Positions 1-8,791 of a stretch of 33,323 nt of DNA are shown here, piece after piece. Within the stretch, counting starts at the first letter, position 1. Every line of letters begins with the position of its first letter. The position numbers and the translations under genes were made by a program. The DNA is from an uncultured Paracoccaceae bacterium (GTDB lineage: Bacteria; Pseudomonadota; Alphaproteobacteria; Rhodobacterales; Rhodobacteraceae). The stretch is from positions 1-33,323 of the forward strand of contig CALKOT010000041.1 of the NCBI GenBank assembly GCA_938092015.1, given 5' to 3'. A model generated the notes under the pieces. It worked only from the letters and a program-made list of their open reading frames with translations, did no database searches and was not told the origin of the DNA.

Positions 1-1
1 C

Positions 2-628
2 TTTACTTGTGAGGCTCCGTCTTGGGAAAATCACATGCGTCGCGCTTGCGTCGAGCAGGCGAGCGACAAGAACAAGCTCTACGCCCTGCATGCGCCCGAG
101 GTGGAATGTATCGGCAAAGGCAAGGCCCGCACTAAATACGAGTTCGGCGTCAAAACCTCCTTCGCCACCACCAACGAGCGCTGCAAGGGCGGCCAGTTCG
201 TTCTGGGCGCCATGGCTTTGCCCGGCGCCCCCTATGACGGGCATACGCTGGCGGGCCAGATAGATCAGGTCGCCAAGCTCACCGGTACAACCGTAAAACG
301 GGTCTATGCAGATAAGGGATATCGCGGCCACAAGATCGACCGCGTTGATCTCGACATCACGATCAGTCAGACCAGAGGGATCAAATCACCCACCGTCAAA
401 CGCGAGATGCGACGGCGAAGCGGCATTGAGCCGGTCATCGGCCACCTGAAACACGACGGGCATCTTGAACGAAACCACCTCGCTGGACTCGAAGGCGACG
501 CCATCAACGCCATTCTCTCACCAGCAGGGCAAAATATGCGCCTCCTGGCCAGGTGGGTGAGGCTTCTATGGCTCTGTTTCCTGGCAAGCCTCGTCAATCA
601 GAACAAGATACCGGAAACCTCATTCTGA
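2..628 (+). CDS. IS5-family transposase, 3' portion, cut by the window edge
   Basis: The reading frame is open from base 2 to a TGA at 626-628, so the 5' part lies outside the window. The visible protein is the C-terminal part of a DDE transposase of the IS5 family. It contains the block around 'LYALHAPEVECIGKGKA', the second catalytic Asp in 'VYADKGYRGH', and the catalytic Glu in 'RRRSGIEPVIGHLK' followed by the family's 'INAILSPAGQNMRLLARW' tail. These motifs are seen directly; the family assignment is by recognition. The first ATG at base 35 is internal and not the real start. No inverted repeat could be fixed after the stop, so the right end of the element is not placed. Whether the copy is functional cannot be judged. 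Confidence 0.85.
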   Translation, partial: FTCEAPSWENHMRRACVEQASDKNKLYALHAPEVECIGKGKARTKYEFGVKTSFATTNERCKGGQFVLGAMALPGAPYDGHTLAGQIDQVAKLTGTTVKRVYADKGYRGHKIDRVDLDITISQTRGIKSPTVKREMRRRSGIEPVIGHLKHDGHLERNHLAGLEGDAINAILSPAGQNMRLLARWVRLLWLCFLASLVNQNKIPETSF

Positions 629-1000
629 AGCAGATGACGATCGCGACCAAAATTTGACGCGACAGCACGAAAATCACAGCCGACTAGGCTATGTGATTAG
701 TATCATTGAAAATTAGTGCTTTCTTAACGCACAAAATGATGCGAGCGCCTGTCTGTCTGCTTTGAGCCAGATGTTACCAAGTGCTGCGCAATCCAACTGC
801 CGTCGTCCAAACGCATAGTTTTCAACTAACGCGCGATAATATCGCTGTTTCTGGAGAGGTGAAAATACCACCTCTACCCGAAATACTCTGAAGCCCAACA
901 TTACCCTGAAACAGTATCAGATACACCTTTCCAGAGCAGGTTAGCCTAACTGGAACGCATCAAGACAGACAGAGAGTCACTTTGGTGAAGCTGCGCAATA
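629..1000. other. Intergenic stretch, no convincing gene
   Basis: This 372-base gap lies between the transposase and the convergent sugar dehydrogenase gene. It holds one short minus-strand open frame (62 codons, 713-901) with a poor ribosome site and no recognisable motif. I saw no tRNA, strong terminator or repeat. The right end of the IS element probably lies in the first 30 bases. Confidence 0.5.
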
Positions 1001-2320
1001 TTATCGTGTGGCATCAACACGCCAGACAGTTCCAAAGGGCGGAATATCTTTGTTTGGGTCATCGAAATAAAATTTCGCGCTGAGAACGTGTACAGATCCA
1101 TTCTCCGCTATGCCGCCTGCCGTAATGTGCAGATTGGTTTCTGCAAGAACTTGCGCGTTCCAGCTGGATCCATCCCAACCAACCCCATAAATTTTGCCAG
1201 AGCACCAGTCCCCAAACATGTAGACCCCTTCAAAAGGAGCATTTTTGGCAACGCCAATCCCTTGAACAGAGGCGCAAGCAAAAGCACCAGTTTCGGGATC
1301 AGGTTTCGAATTTTTGGGTGGATGGTTATATTCGAACACAGGTAGTATCAGTGATTTCTTATTGCACTCAGACTGCTCTGAGCCAGTTGGAGAATAGCAT
1401 TGCGAACCCTCCATTAATGGCCAGCCATAATTTAAACCAGAGCTTACCTTTGGCGGCAGATAATTGATTTCTTCTCGTGAACTGTCGCCAACATCCGCTA
1501 CAAACATTCCTCCAGTCTTTTCATCAAAAGCGAATTTGTAAGGATTGTGAAATCCATAAACCCATACCTCATCCTGAGGAGTGCCACCTTCTGATAAGAA
1601 TGGATTGTCGTCTGGTATCGCGTACGGGTCTCCACCATCAACATCGATACGTAAGATCTTACCCAAACGTGATGACATTTCTTGGCTCGCATTCTTTGGA
1701 GAATTGAAACCGCCATCGCCAAGGCTAATGTACAGATACCCATCTGGTCCAAAAGCTAGCTGGCCACCATTGTTGTTATAAGAAGGCTGATCAATCTGAA
1801 GAATTAACTTTGAACTTTCGATTGCTTGGCTTTGTGTTACATGGTTCGGTGAATCTGGGTTTACTGAAAACCTATAGACAACACTTGCCCCGTTTTGTTC
1901 TGCAGATGTATAGTGCACATAGAAATGGCCATTTCTTTCATAATTTGGATGAAAGGCAACCGAAAACAAACCTTGTTCAATGAAGTCACTTTGAACAACG
2001 TTACCAGATTGATTGATCGTCGTCGGTTTTAATGTTGTTAGATCCAGGAAAGGGCGCTCTTCAACGGCGCCAGATTTCTGAATTATTTTAATTCGACCTT
2101 CTCGCTCAACGACAAACAAGCGCCCAGAGCTATCTCCAGCATTAGTTATGTTTACTGGATCTTCAAACCCTTCTGCGACCTTCACCAACTTGATTGATGG
2201 ATTGTCTGGCTCAAACTTACTCAACGCCGCTATATTATCAATGCTTTGAGGTATAGTCTGCGCATGTGCGCTGGAAGACCCTATCGAAAGTAAGATTGCC
2301 AGTCCAACTCGTCCAATCAT
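1001..2320 (-). CDS. PQQ-dependent sugar dehydrogenase family protein (glucose/sorbosone dehydrogenase fold), secreted
   Basis: The protein has 439 residues and starts with a cleavable signal peptide ending about residue 20 ('SSAHA'), so it is periplasmic or secreted. A GGAG box lies 8 bases before the ATG. The beta-propeller family is recognised from 'GLFSVAFHPNYERNGHFYVHYT' (about 117-137), 'GGQLAFGPDGYLYISLGDGG' (185-204), 'VWVYGFHNPYKFAFD', 'GLNYGWPLMEG' and 'GVYMFGDWCSGKIYGV'. Relatives oxidise aldose sugars with PQQ and pass electrons to the respiratory chain. The usual N-H-x-G-G motif, whose His is the expected catalytic base, reads N-N-N-G-G here (residues 182-186), so activity may differ or be lost. 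Base composition is clearly more AT-rich than the neighbouring genes and a transposase lies upstream of its 3' end, both consistent with horizontal acquisition. Substrate unknown. Confidence 0.85.
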   Translation of the reverse strand: MIGRVGLAILLSIGSSSAHAQTIPQSIDNIAALSKFEPDNPSIKLVKVAEGFEDPVNITNAGDSSGRLFVVEREGRIKIIQKSGAVEERPFLDLTTLKPTTINQSGNVVQSDFIEQGLFSVAFHPNYERNGHFYVHYTSAEQNGASVVYRFSVNPDSPNHVTQSQAIESSKLILQIDQPSYNNNGGQLAFGPDGYLYISLGDGGFNSPKNASQEMSSRLGKILRIDVDGGDPYAIPDDNPFLSEGGTPQDEVWVYGFHNPYKFAFDEKTGGMFVADVGDSSREEINYLPPKVSSGLNYGWPLMEGSQCYSPTGSEQSECNKKSLILPVFEYNHPPKNSKPDPETGAFACASVQGIGVAKNAPFEGVYMFGDWCSGKIYGVGWDGSSWNAQVLAETNLHITAGGIAENGSVHVLSAKFYFDDPNKDIPPFGTVWRVDATR

Positions 2321-2619
2321 TGGTTAATCTCCGCTTACCAGCTATGCCGCGATACTTTCTTAACAGTTGCCTTAAAGGATACCATGGTCAAGCTATAGCG
2401 CCGCAAGCGACGTCAAGGCATGTGATAGCTAGCATTGGCAATCAAACTCGCTTTGAAGCAATCAATGACCACCGCGTCGTCAAGCTGTAGATCCGTTCAA
2501 TCGCGGTCCTCGAGATCATGCACGCTTGAATTTAGTCACTACCAGCAACATGACCTCAGTTTCAAAACGCAGCTAATATGAAAGGCAGGAAAGGTGACCT
2601 TCGGCATTAGCTTGCCGCC

Positions 2620-3276
2620 TCAATGCCCCGCCAGCGCGCTCCATATCCCAAACGCCCCAACAGCCACCAGGCTCAGCGCCCAGACCACATCAAGATTGAA
2701 CCAGGTCTTCGACAGAAACTTTAGCCCCAGCCAGAAGTAGATCACCGTCGCAACGATCCCACCCACCAGCGTCATCGAAGCGGTGTGTGCGAGAGAGACG
2801 AGGAAGGCTGTTCCTACGTTGCCTGTCATCAACTCTCCCGCCGCTTGGTGGCCTGCCTCCAGATCATCGATCAGACAGATGCCCAGAAAGATTGGAACCA
2901 GCATCAGACCGGCGCCGTGGGCCATGGCGGCAAGGAAGCTCCATAATGCAAGGCGGCTTGGTTTCACCCGCGCGAGGAAACGGGGATGGCGGCGGTTGAT
3001 CAGAAGATAGACGCCCAGCGCGATGACAATGCAACCCGCGGCGATGCGGATTTCGACTTCCCACTCCACCAATGTGATCATCAGGGAAAATGGCAATAGG
3101 ATCGCGGTCATCGCGAGGAAATGACCGAAGGCGAGCGCGCCGAGGGCCTTGGGGAGGGCGGAGGTCTTGCGATCCATCAGCGCCGCTGAAACCGCCAGCG
3201 GCCAGCCCATGCCGGGGTTCAGGCCATGGTAAAACCCAGAAAAAATGACGGCCCACCAAAGGGCCGTCACACTCAT
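2620..3276 (-). CDS. Polytopic membrane protein coupled to mtoX, unknown function
   Basis: This is a 218-residue hydrophobic protein with about six membrane segments. The ATG at 3276 is chosen because a GGAAG box lies 5 bases upstream; an in-frame GTG at 3288 is the alternative. The gene begins 15 bases after the methanethiol oxidase stop on the same strand, so the two are almost certainly co-transcribed. Histidines lie in or next to membrane segments: H17 in 'YHGLNPGMGWP', H52 in 'FGHF', H120 in 'AMAHG' and H164 in 'LAHT'. Such repeated membrane His residues recall metal permeases of the UreH/NicO/HupE kind, but no family is firmly recognised. A role in supplying copper to MtoX or in moving a sulfur product is only inference. 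Confidence 0.8.
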   Translation of the reverse strand: MSVTALWWAVIFSGFYHGLNPGMGWPLAVSAALMDRKTSALPKALGALAFGHFLAMTAILLPFSLMITLVEWEVEIRIAAGCIVIALGVYLLINRRHPRFLARVKPSRLALWSFLAAMAHGAGLMLVPIFLGICLIDDLEAGHQAAGELMTGNVGTAFLVSLAHTASMTLVGGIVATVIYFWLGLKFLSKTWFNLDVVWALSLVAVGAFGIWSALAGH

Positions 3277-3291
3277 TGCGTCTTCCACGCT

Positions 3292-4692
3292 TTAGGCTGA
3301 CGGGTAGCAGAAACTGTCGGTTGAACAGTCGCCACCCTCCAGCCTGATCTGGTGCGCACGATACCCTTTCGGAAAGTCGACGTAGAAGTTTTCATCCAGC
3401 GTCAGGCCGCCGTTTTCACCGACGGTCGCCATGACCATCTGGCCGCCTTCATCATCAGGATAGAACTGGTCATCCCATGTCGAATAAAGCGAGTTGGTCC
3501 AGTAGACGCGTTTCCCGTCGCGGCTGACCTCAACCATCTGCGGGCCATAGGCAAAATCTTTGCCGTTGGGGTGCTTGGTATCCTTGACGATGCCGCCAAG
3601 TTCCACCTTGCCCGCGAGAACCGGGTTCATCGGGTCGCTGACGTCATACTGATGCATCTCACCCAGGCCCCAGCAGGCGACGTACAGGTACTTATCGTCG
3701 AGGCTGAGATCGATATCGGTGACCAGTGGCGGACAAGCGCCAAAGCCTTTCAGCAACTCAGGCAGGTCATCAGCGTCGGCGGGAACCGGGTCGATAGTGA
3801 TGGTTTTCTTGGACTGCCACGTGCCATCATCACCCCGCCACCAGGTAAAGATCGCGCCCTGCAGATTGGTCGTATCGACGACGACGCCGCAAAACCCGTA
3901 AGATTTTGATGGGTCATGCGCGGGCCGGATTTCCAGGGCCATCTGGTAATTTTCACCGAAATCGATGGTCTGGATGTTCTTGCGCTTGCGCAGGTCCCAG
4001 AAATGGATCGAGTGGCCGTATTTGTTGCTGAGCAGATCTTCGGGAACGATGCCGTTTTCGTATTGCGGCGGCAGGCCCCATTCAGAAGACACCATGTAGT
4101 CCTGCGGCAGGTTCCACCAGAAATCATAGTGTTTGTCCTGCGCACCGCGATCCATCTCGTATTTGCCGAGGATCTCGAACGTCTCACAATCCATGATGAA
4201 GATGCCAGGTGGTCCGTCTGTGCCATCCTCGCCGCCGCCCCCAAGGGTAGAAACATAGATACCTTCTGGCCCGCAATGGATCGTGTGTGGGCGGGAATAG
4301 CCGGTCTTCTCGAAAACTTCTTCCGGCTCAATAATCTTGTGGATTTCAGCCTTCAGCGGATCTTTCACATCGATAATGTAGATACGCGACGACCGGATGC
4401 CCGGCACGATCAGGTAGCGACGTTCCAGAAACGCGTGGCCCGCCAGGGGGCTGAGCGCGGATGAGCAGGCATTCCAGCCGAAATGGTGAAATTCATCGCC
4501 TTTGTAAGGTACGATGACCTGATGAACAATTTCGCCGTAGGTCGATGATTTCGGGTTCAGATCAACAACCGCAATCCCGTCTGATTGGGAACCATCTGGG
4601 CTGAGCATTATCGTGAAGCCATAGTTTTCAGGTGCAGCCTCCATCGCCAATTTGGGCGACGGGTGGAAGGTGGGGTCTGGCCTGACGTTCAT
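3292..4692 (-). CDS. mtoX: Methanethiol oxidase / SBP56 selenium-binding protein family
   Basis: The 466-residue protein is a full-length SBP56-family member. Recognisable blocks are 'DEFHHFGWNACSSAL' near residue 70, 'YSRPHTIHCGPEGIYVSTLGG' near 132-152, 'WWNLPQDYMVSSEWG', 'VTDIDLSLDDKYLYVACWG' and the C-terminal 'GGDCSTDSF'. Bacterial members (MtoX) are copper-dependent periplasmic enzymes that oxidise methanethiol to formaldehyde, hydrogen sulfide and hydrogen peroxide. The human homologue SELENBP1 has the same activity. I see no classical signal peptide at this start, which is well supported by AAGGGAGGA just before the ATG, so export is uncertain. The partners SCO1/SenC and MauG that accompany mtoX in some bacteria are absent; the only neighbour is a membrane protein 15 bases downstream. 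The organosulfur context (xsc and soe genes about 7 kb away) fits. Confidence 0.88.
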   Translation of the reverse strand: MNVRPDPTFHPSPKLAMEAAPENYGFTIMLSPDGSQSDGIAVVDLNPKSSTYGEIVHQVIVPYKGDEFHHFGWNACSSALSPLAGHAFLERRYLIVPGIRSSRIYIIDVKDPLKAEIHKIIEPEEVFEKTGYSRPHTIHCGPEGIYVSTLGGGGEDGTDGPPGIFIMDCETFEILGKYEMDRGAQDKHYDFWWNLPQDYMVSSEWGLPPQYENGIVPEDLLSNKYGHSIHFWDLRKRKNIQTIDFGENYQMALEIRPAHDPSKSYGFCGVVVDTTNLQGAIFTWWRGDDGTWQSKKTITIDPVPADADDLPELLKGFGACPPLVTDIDLSLDDKYLYVACWGLGEMHQYDVSDPMNPVLAGKVELGGIVKDTKHPNGKDFAYGPQMVEVSRDGKRVYWTNSLYSTWDDQFYPDDEGGQMVMATVGENGGLTLDENFYVDFPKGYRAHQIRLEGGDCSTDSFCYPSA

Positions 4693-4795
4693 AAAGTGTC
4701 CTCCCTTGGACGGTTCGCGCGCCTTTTATCGGCGGCGTCTGATTTGAGATGCGCTACAACTACTGGTTGATATTCCACACTGATTCACTGGGGAA

Positions 4796-4820
4796 ATGAC
4801 GATATTTAATTGTCATACAA
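4796..4820. promoter_or_regulatory. Possible operator between mtoX and the EamA gene
   Basis: Two overlapping symmetries are seen. ATGAC (4796-4800) pairs with GTCAT (4812-4816) across 11 AT-rich bases, and TTGT-CAT-ACAA (4810-4820) fits the T-N-GT-N3-AC-N-A pattern of many FadR/FCD-subfamily GntR operators. The site lies in the divergent intergenic region, about 105-125 bases upstream of the mtoX start. No GntR gene is present in the window, so the regulator is unknown and chance occurrence is possible. Confidence 0.35.
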
Positions 4821-4908
4821 ATGCAAGATAAAGTTGCCGCGATGATGCCCTGCCCTCACGGCGGACACGGCGCTGCTTGCCCTGCCCCGCATGTCATGCG
4901 AAGCCGCA

Positions 4909-5808
4909 ATGATGATCTCACGCCTGTTCGCCGTCCCCTCAGTCCTGCTCATCCTCACGACATTGATGTGGGCGATGAATGCCATTTCAGGTCAGCTGGC
5001 TGTTGGTGAGGTCACACCCTACACGCTGGTTCTGATGCGCTGGGTGCTGGTCGTTGCGGTGATGTGGCCGATCTACGGGCGCGAAGTCATTCAGCATTGG
5101 CCGGTGATCAAAGCGCGAATGGGCGTCGTAATCCTGATGTCGATCGCAGGCTTTACCGGGTTCAATACGCTGTTTTACGTCGCCTCAATCCACACAACGG
5201 GATTGAACATCGGCATTCTTCAAGGGTCGATGCCTGTCGTGGTGATGCTGGGCGCGTTCTTTATTTACGGCACGAAGGTCACGGCGCTGCAGGCGATAGG
5301 CGTGGCGACGACATTGGTGGGCGTTGCGATCGTGGCCAGTCGGGGGGATGCGCAGGTATTGCTGGATCTGGCGTTCAACAACGGCGACGTGATCATGCTG
5401 ATCGCGATCTTGTTCTACTGCGCCTACACGTTGTCGCTGGCGCGGCGGCCCGATGTGCCGCCGATCCCGCTTTTTGCTGTATTCGCCGTTATTGCGCTGA
5501 TCACAGCGCTGCCTTTGGCGGTGTGGGAATTCTTCCAGGCCGACTATCAGCCGCCCTCAATGCAGGGCTGGGCGGTGACAGTGTTCGTGGCGATCTTTCC
5601 GTCCTGCCTTTCACAGATCTTCTTTCTGCGCGCGATCGACATGGTCGGGCCAAGCAAAGCGACGGTTTATACGAACCTTGTGCCCATCTTCACAGCCATT
5701 CTGGCAGTGCTGATATTGGGTGAGGACTTCGCCCTTTATCACGCCCTTGCGCTGGCGTTGGTCATCGGTGGAATCATGCTGACCCAGCGCGGGTCGCGGT
5801 CAGCTTAA
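4909..5808 (+). CDS. EamA/DMT-family transporter
   Basis: This inner-membrane protein of about 299 residues has ten predicted membrane segments in the duplicated EamA arrangement. Family features include the opening 'LLILTTLMWAMNAISGQ' with 'LVLMRWVLV', the mid-protein 'QGSMPVVVMLGAFFIYG' with 'GVATTLVGVAIVASRG', and the second-half repeat 'VGPSKATVYTNLVPIFTAILAVLILGE'. DMT exporters move small metabolites such as amino acids; the substrate cannot be read from sequence. Adjacent ATGs at 4909 and 4912 are the likely starts because the hydrophobic segment follows directly; an ATG at 4891 adds six residues. No strong ribosome site supports any of them. The 3' end overlaps the next, convergent gene by nine bases. 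Confidence 0.85.
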   Translation: MMISRLFAVPSVLLILTTLMWAMNAISGQLAVGEVTPYTLVLMRWVLVVAVMWPIYGREVIQHWPVIKARMGVVILMSIAGFTGFNTLFYVASIHTTGLNIGILQGSMPVVVMLGAFFIYGTKVTALQAIGVATTLVGVAIVASRGDAQVLLDLAFNNGDVIMLIAILFYCAYTLSLARRPDVPPIPLFAVFAVIALITALPLAVWEFFQADYQPPSMQGWAVTVFVAIFPSCLSQIFFLRAIDMVGPSKATVYTNLVPIFTAILAVLILGEDFALYHALALALVIGGIMLTQRGSRSA

Positions 5809-6669
5809 GCGTCGCTCACGGAAGAACGTATATAGTCCGGCGCTGACGACAATGGCGGCGCCGACAAATGCCAGCGTGTCCGGGATCTCGCCGAACACGA
5901 AGATCCCCAGAAGCAACGCCCAGATGAGGATGGTGTAGCGGAACGGGGCAATGAAGCTCATCTCCCCCACACGCATCGTCATCACGCTGAATAGATATCC
6001 GCCGAACAGGAAACAGGCGCTGAGGGCCAGTTGCGCCAGTGTCGCAACATCCACAGTCTGCCAGCTGTTTGTTGCAGTCACTGCGCCACCTAAGCAGGTG
6101 ATGGCGACAGCTGTCATCATGGTGATGAACAGCGACGGCGTTTCGGGCGACAAGCGACGTGTTGAAATATCCCGGATCACAAGAAAACAAACCGCGCCGA
6201 GGGCGTAGTAAGAGGCTGAGTTAAAGTCCTCTCCCCCCGGACGCACAATCAGAAGAACGCCGAAGAACCCGACCATGACAGCCGTCCAGCGTCGCCAGCC
6301 GACCTTTTCGCGTAGAAACACTGCAGCAGCAAAAGTCAGCGCAAAGGGTGCGCCTTGTAAGATCGCCGTGGCGTTGGCCAACGGCATGTTAAAGAGCGCC
6401 TGAAGGAAGCAAGACGTCACGCCAATTTCGGCGCAGACCCGGATAAGCGCTACAGGGCGGTCGACCAGAGCCAGCGCCGACCAGCGTATCACGCCCGCAC
6501 GGGCGGCTAGTACGCCGACCAGCAACGTCGCAAACATTCCGCGCAGAAAAATCGCCTGAAACAGCGGGATCTCACCTGACAGTGATTTCATCAGGCTGTC
6601 ATTGATGACGAAAGCCGCCATCGAGACCATCATGAAGACGGCCCCCTTCATGTTGTCAGAAAGGTTCAT
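5800..6669 (-). CDS. EamA/DMT-family transporter (convergent with the preceding one)
   Basis: The 289-residue inner-membrane protein has ten predicted membrane segments. It begins 'GAVFMMVSMAAFVINDSLMK' and carries 'FLRGMFATLLVG', 'LANATAILQGAPFALTFAAAVFLREKVGWRRW' and the second-half 'FRYTILIWALLLGIFVFGEIPDTLAFVGAAIVVSAGLY'. These are typical of the RhaT/EamA group. It is only distantly similar to its convergent neighbour, so a recent duplication is unlikely. The two genes overlap tail to tail by nine bases, leaving no room for a separate terminator. Substrate unknown. About 285 bases without a recognisable gene lie upstream. Confidence 0.85.
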   Translation of the reverse strand: MNLSDNMKGAVFMMVSMAAFVINDSLMKSLSGEIPLFQAIFLRGMFATLLVGVLAARAGVIRWSALALVDRPVALIRVCAEIGVTSCFLQALFNMPLANATAILQGAPFALTFAAAVFLREKVGWRRWTAVMVGFFGVLLIVRPGGEDFNSASYYALGAVCFLVIRDISTRRLSPETPSLFITMMTAVAITCLGGAVTATNSWQTVDVATLAQLALSACFLFGGYLFSVMTMRVGEMSFIAPFRYTILIWALLLGIFVFGEIPDTLAFVGAAIVVSAGLYTFFRERRLS

Positions 6670-6955
6670 TCAAATGGCTTCGCGCTGAATGGAAAGGAAG
6701 TCAATCAGTCGATCAATCTTCAGCCGTGGGGACTTGGCGGAAGTTCGCCAATTCGTTTTTGGGGCATGTGATTGGCACTGCCACGGCCTCAGGACGGACG
6801 AGTGGCTTGGCATTGAAACTAAGCCCTATGTGTCAACGCCTTCAACGAACCCAATGCACCAAACAAACACTGGTTCCAACTTTGAAAGAGAGAGCACGCC
6901 AATAACAGACCAGGCGCGGCGTTTTTGTTCTCACAATCCGCCACTCCTGGATCTG

Positions 6956-8246
6956 CTACCTCGTCACAATCTCTGGCCCCATAACCGCTGTCGGAATGAC
7001 CGTGGAAAGCAATGGCACGTAGGTCACGATGATCAGGAACACGAAGAGGATCGCAAGGAATAGCGCAGCGGCTTTTACAACCGCCAGCATCGGCATACCT
7101 GCGACACCTGAGGTGACGAACAAGTTAAGCCCGACCGGCGGCGTGATCATGCCTATTTCCATGTTCACCACCATGATGATGCCAAGGTGAATCGGGTCGA
7201 TGCCAAGATCAATCGCGATTGGAAAGACCAGCGGCGCAACGATGACGATCAGGCCCGAAGGCTCCATAAACTGACCGCCAATCAGCAAGATCACGTTCAC
7301 GATGATCAGGAACATGACCGGGCCAAAGCCCGCCTCAAGCATCGCGCCGGCAATTGCCTGTGGAATCTGCTCGTCCGTCAGAACATGCTTCAGGATCAGC
7401 GCATTGGCGATAATGAACAGCAGCGTGATGGTTAACTTGCCTGCATCAGCCAGCGTTTTTCGCGTGTCTTTGTGGAAAAAGGCGGTGATCAGCGCATGAG
7501 GGCGGGTCAGTAGTGAGTGTTTTGTCGTTTCATCGACATTCAGCGGCCCCATATCGCGATAAACGAAGTTGACGATCAGGAACGCGTAGACGGCCGCGAC
7601 TGCAGCAGCCTCGGTCGGGGTGAAGATACCGCCATAGATACCGCCAAGAATGATCACGATCAGAAGAAGGCCCCAAAGCGCATCCAACCCGCTCGCCGCG
7701 ATTTCCCCAAACCCTGCAAAGGGCTGTGGGGCCATGTTCTTGTAGCGCGCCCACCCATAGATCCCCAGCATCAGCATAAAGCCCGCCATCAGGCAGGGAA
7801 TGACGCCTGCCAGGAACATCCGACCGACACATCAACAGCGGCGGCATAGACGACCATGACGATGGAAGAAGGGATCAGAATACCAAGCGTTCCTGCGTTA
7901 CAGATAACGCCTGCAGCGAATTCCTTGGTGTATCCGACTTTCTGCATTGCCGCGATAACGATCGTGGCGATGGCGGCCACAGTCGCCGGGGATGAACCTG
8001 AAAGGGCGGCGAACAACATGCAGGCGAAAACACCCGCAATGGCCAGACCGCCCCTGAAATGGCCAACGCAGGCGATGGAGAAGCGAATGATCCGCGCCGC
8101 CACTCCACCCGTCGACATGAAGGATGAGGCGAGGATGAAGAAAGGGATCGCCAGCAGAGTGTAATGGCCGTCAAAGGCCAAAAACATCGTCTGCGCAATC
8201 GACGCGAGCGAACTGTCGCTGAGGACCAGCAGGAACAGAAAAACAG
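6956..8246 (-). pseudogene. dctM: TRAP transporter large permease dctM, 5'-truncated and frameshifted
   Basis: Two minus-strand frames together encode DctM from about its second helix to the end. The first frame carries 'FLFLLVLSDSSLASIAQTMF', 'HYTLLAIPFFILASSFMSTGGVA', 'ALSGSSPATVAAIATI' and 'GTLGILIPSSIVMVVYAAA'. The second resumes with 'MFLAGVIPCLMAGFMLM' and 'GGIYGGIFTPTEAAAVAAVYA' and runs to a stop at 6956. The frame changes at about 7819-7829, where one 4-base unit of a CGGT tandem repeat appears lost. The N-terminal 25-30 residues are missing and replaced by sensor-kinase sequence joined at about 8244-8250. DctM would be the 12-helix channel of a tripartite Na+-driven dicarboxylate-type uptake system. 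No dctQ is present. This copy cannot make a functional permease. Confidence 0.85.
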
Positions 8247-8249
8247 CGT

Positions 8250-8693
8250 CTCTGACAGCGCTCGCCACGCCCATTCAAGTTCTGCTGCGTCAACGGTCGC
8301 GACTACGGCGCCAATGGTTACGTCATTTCGCCTGATCGGCGCGGCGATGACAAACACCGCACCTTTGTAGTCAAATCCAATCGCGCCTTGATAGGCCCGC
8401 TGCACCGCGCGCGTCGTCGCTGGGTCAACTGGGGCGCCAAAGGTCAGAAACCGGATTTCCGCCGCGCCGCTGATCGCAGCTGCGCGGTCTGCCAGTTCGG
8501 AAAGCGCAGCGGCGTCCGCGTCAGGGTCAAATGTCTCTGCAAGGGTTTTGGCGTGCAGCTTGTAGCGAACAAGATCTGCTTCCAGACCATCAACGGCAAA
8601 GGTTAGCTGGGCGGCGCCGGCATCCTCTGCCTGTCCCAATGCGCGGTCGAATGCAAAGTTCCAGACGACCACAGCCGCCAGCCCTGCCGCCAC
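8250..8693 (-). pseudogene. dctB: DctB-type sensor histidine kinase, N-terminal remnant
   Basis: About 148 residues remain of a membrane-bound sensor kinase. They comprise an N-terminal membrane segment ('LAAVVVWNFAFDRAL') and the start of a periplasmic sensing domain with 'DGLEADLVRYKLHAKTLAETFDPDADAAALSELADRAA' type helices and 'GFDYKGAVFVIAAPIRR'. The second membrane segment, HisKA and ATPase domains are all absent; the frame runs straight into out-of-frame dctM sequence. The GTG at 8693 is the first usable start, although coding-like sequence ('RLATALTASL') extends about ten codons further upstream, so the original start may also be lost. DctB-like kinases sense TRAP substrates and act through DctD. 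The family call rests on layout and local context and is less certain than that of dctM. Confidence 0.65.
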
Positions 8694-8791
8694 AAGTGAT
8701 GCGGTCAGCGCCGTGGCGAGACGTGGGGGAGCGTAACATGGGCCATGGCCCCGCCTAACATGTTCTTAAGCGGGGCTCAAAACAGAAGGGA

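Noticed and set aside
713-901. 62-codon minus-strand frame beside the left transposase
   Set aside because: AGGG is too close to the ATG, there is no motif or homology I recognise, and the coding bias is unlike its neighbours.
3352-3909. Long plus-strand open frame opposite mtoX, and similar frames opposite soeA, xsc and radC
   Set aside because: These are antisense shadows produced by GC-rich third codon positions of strong genes.
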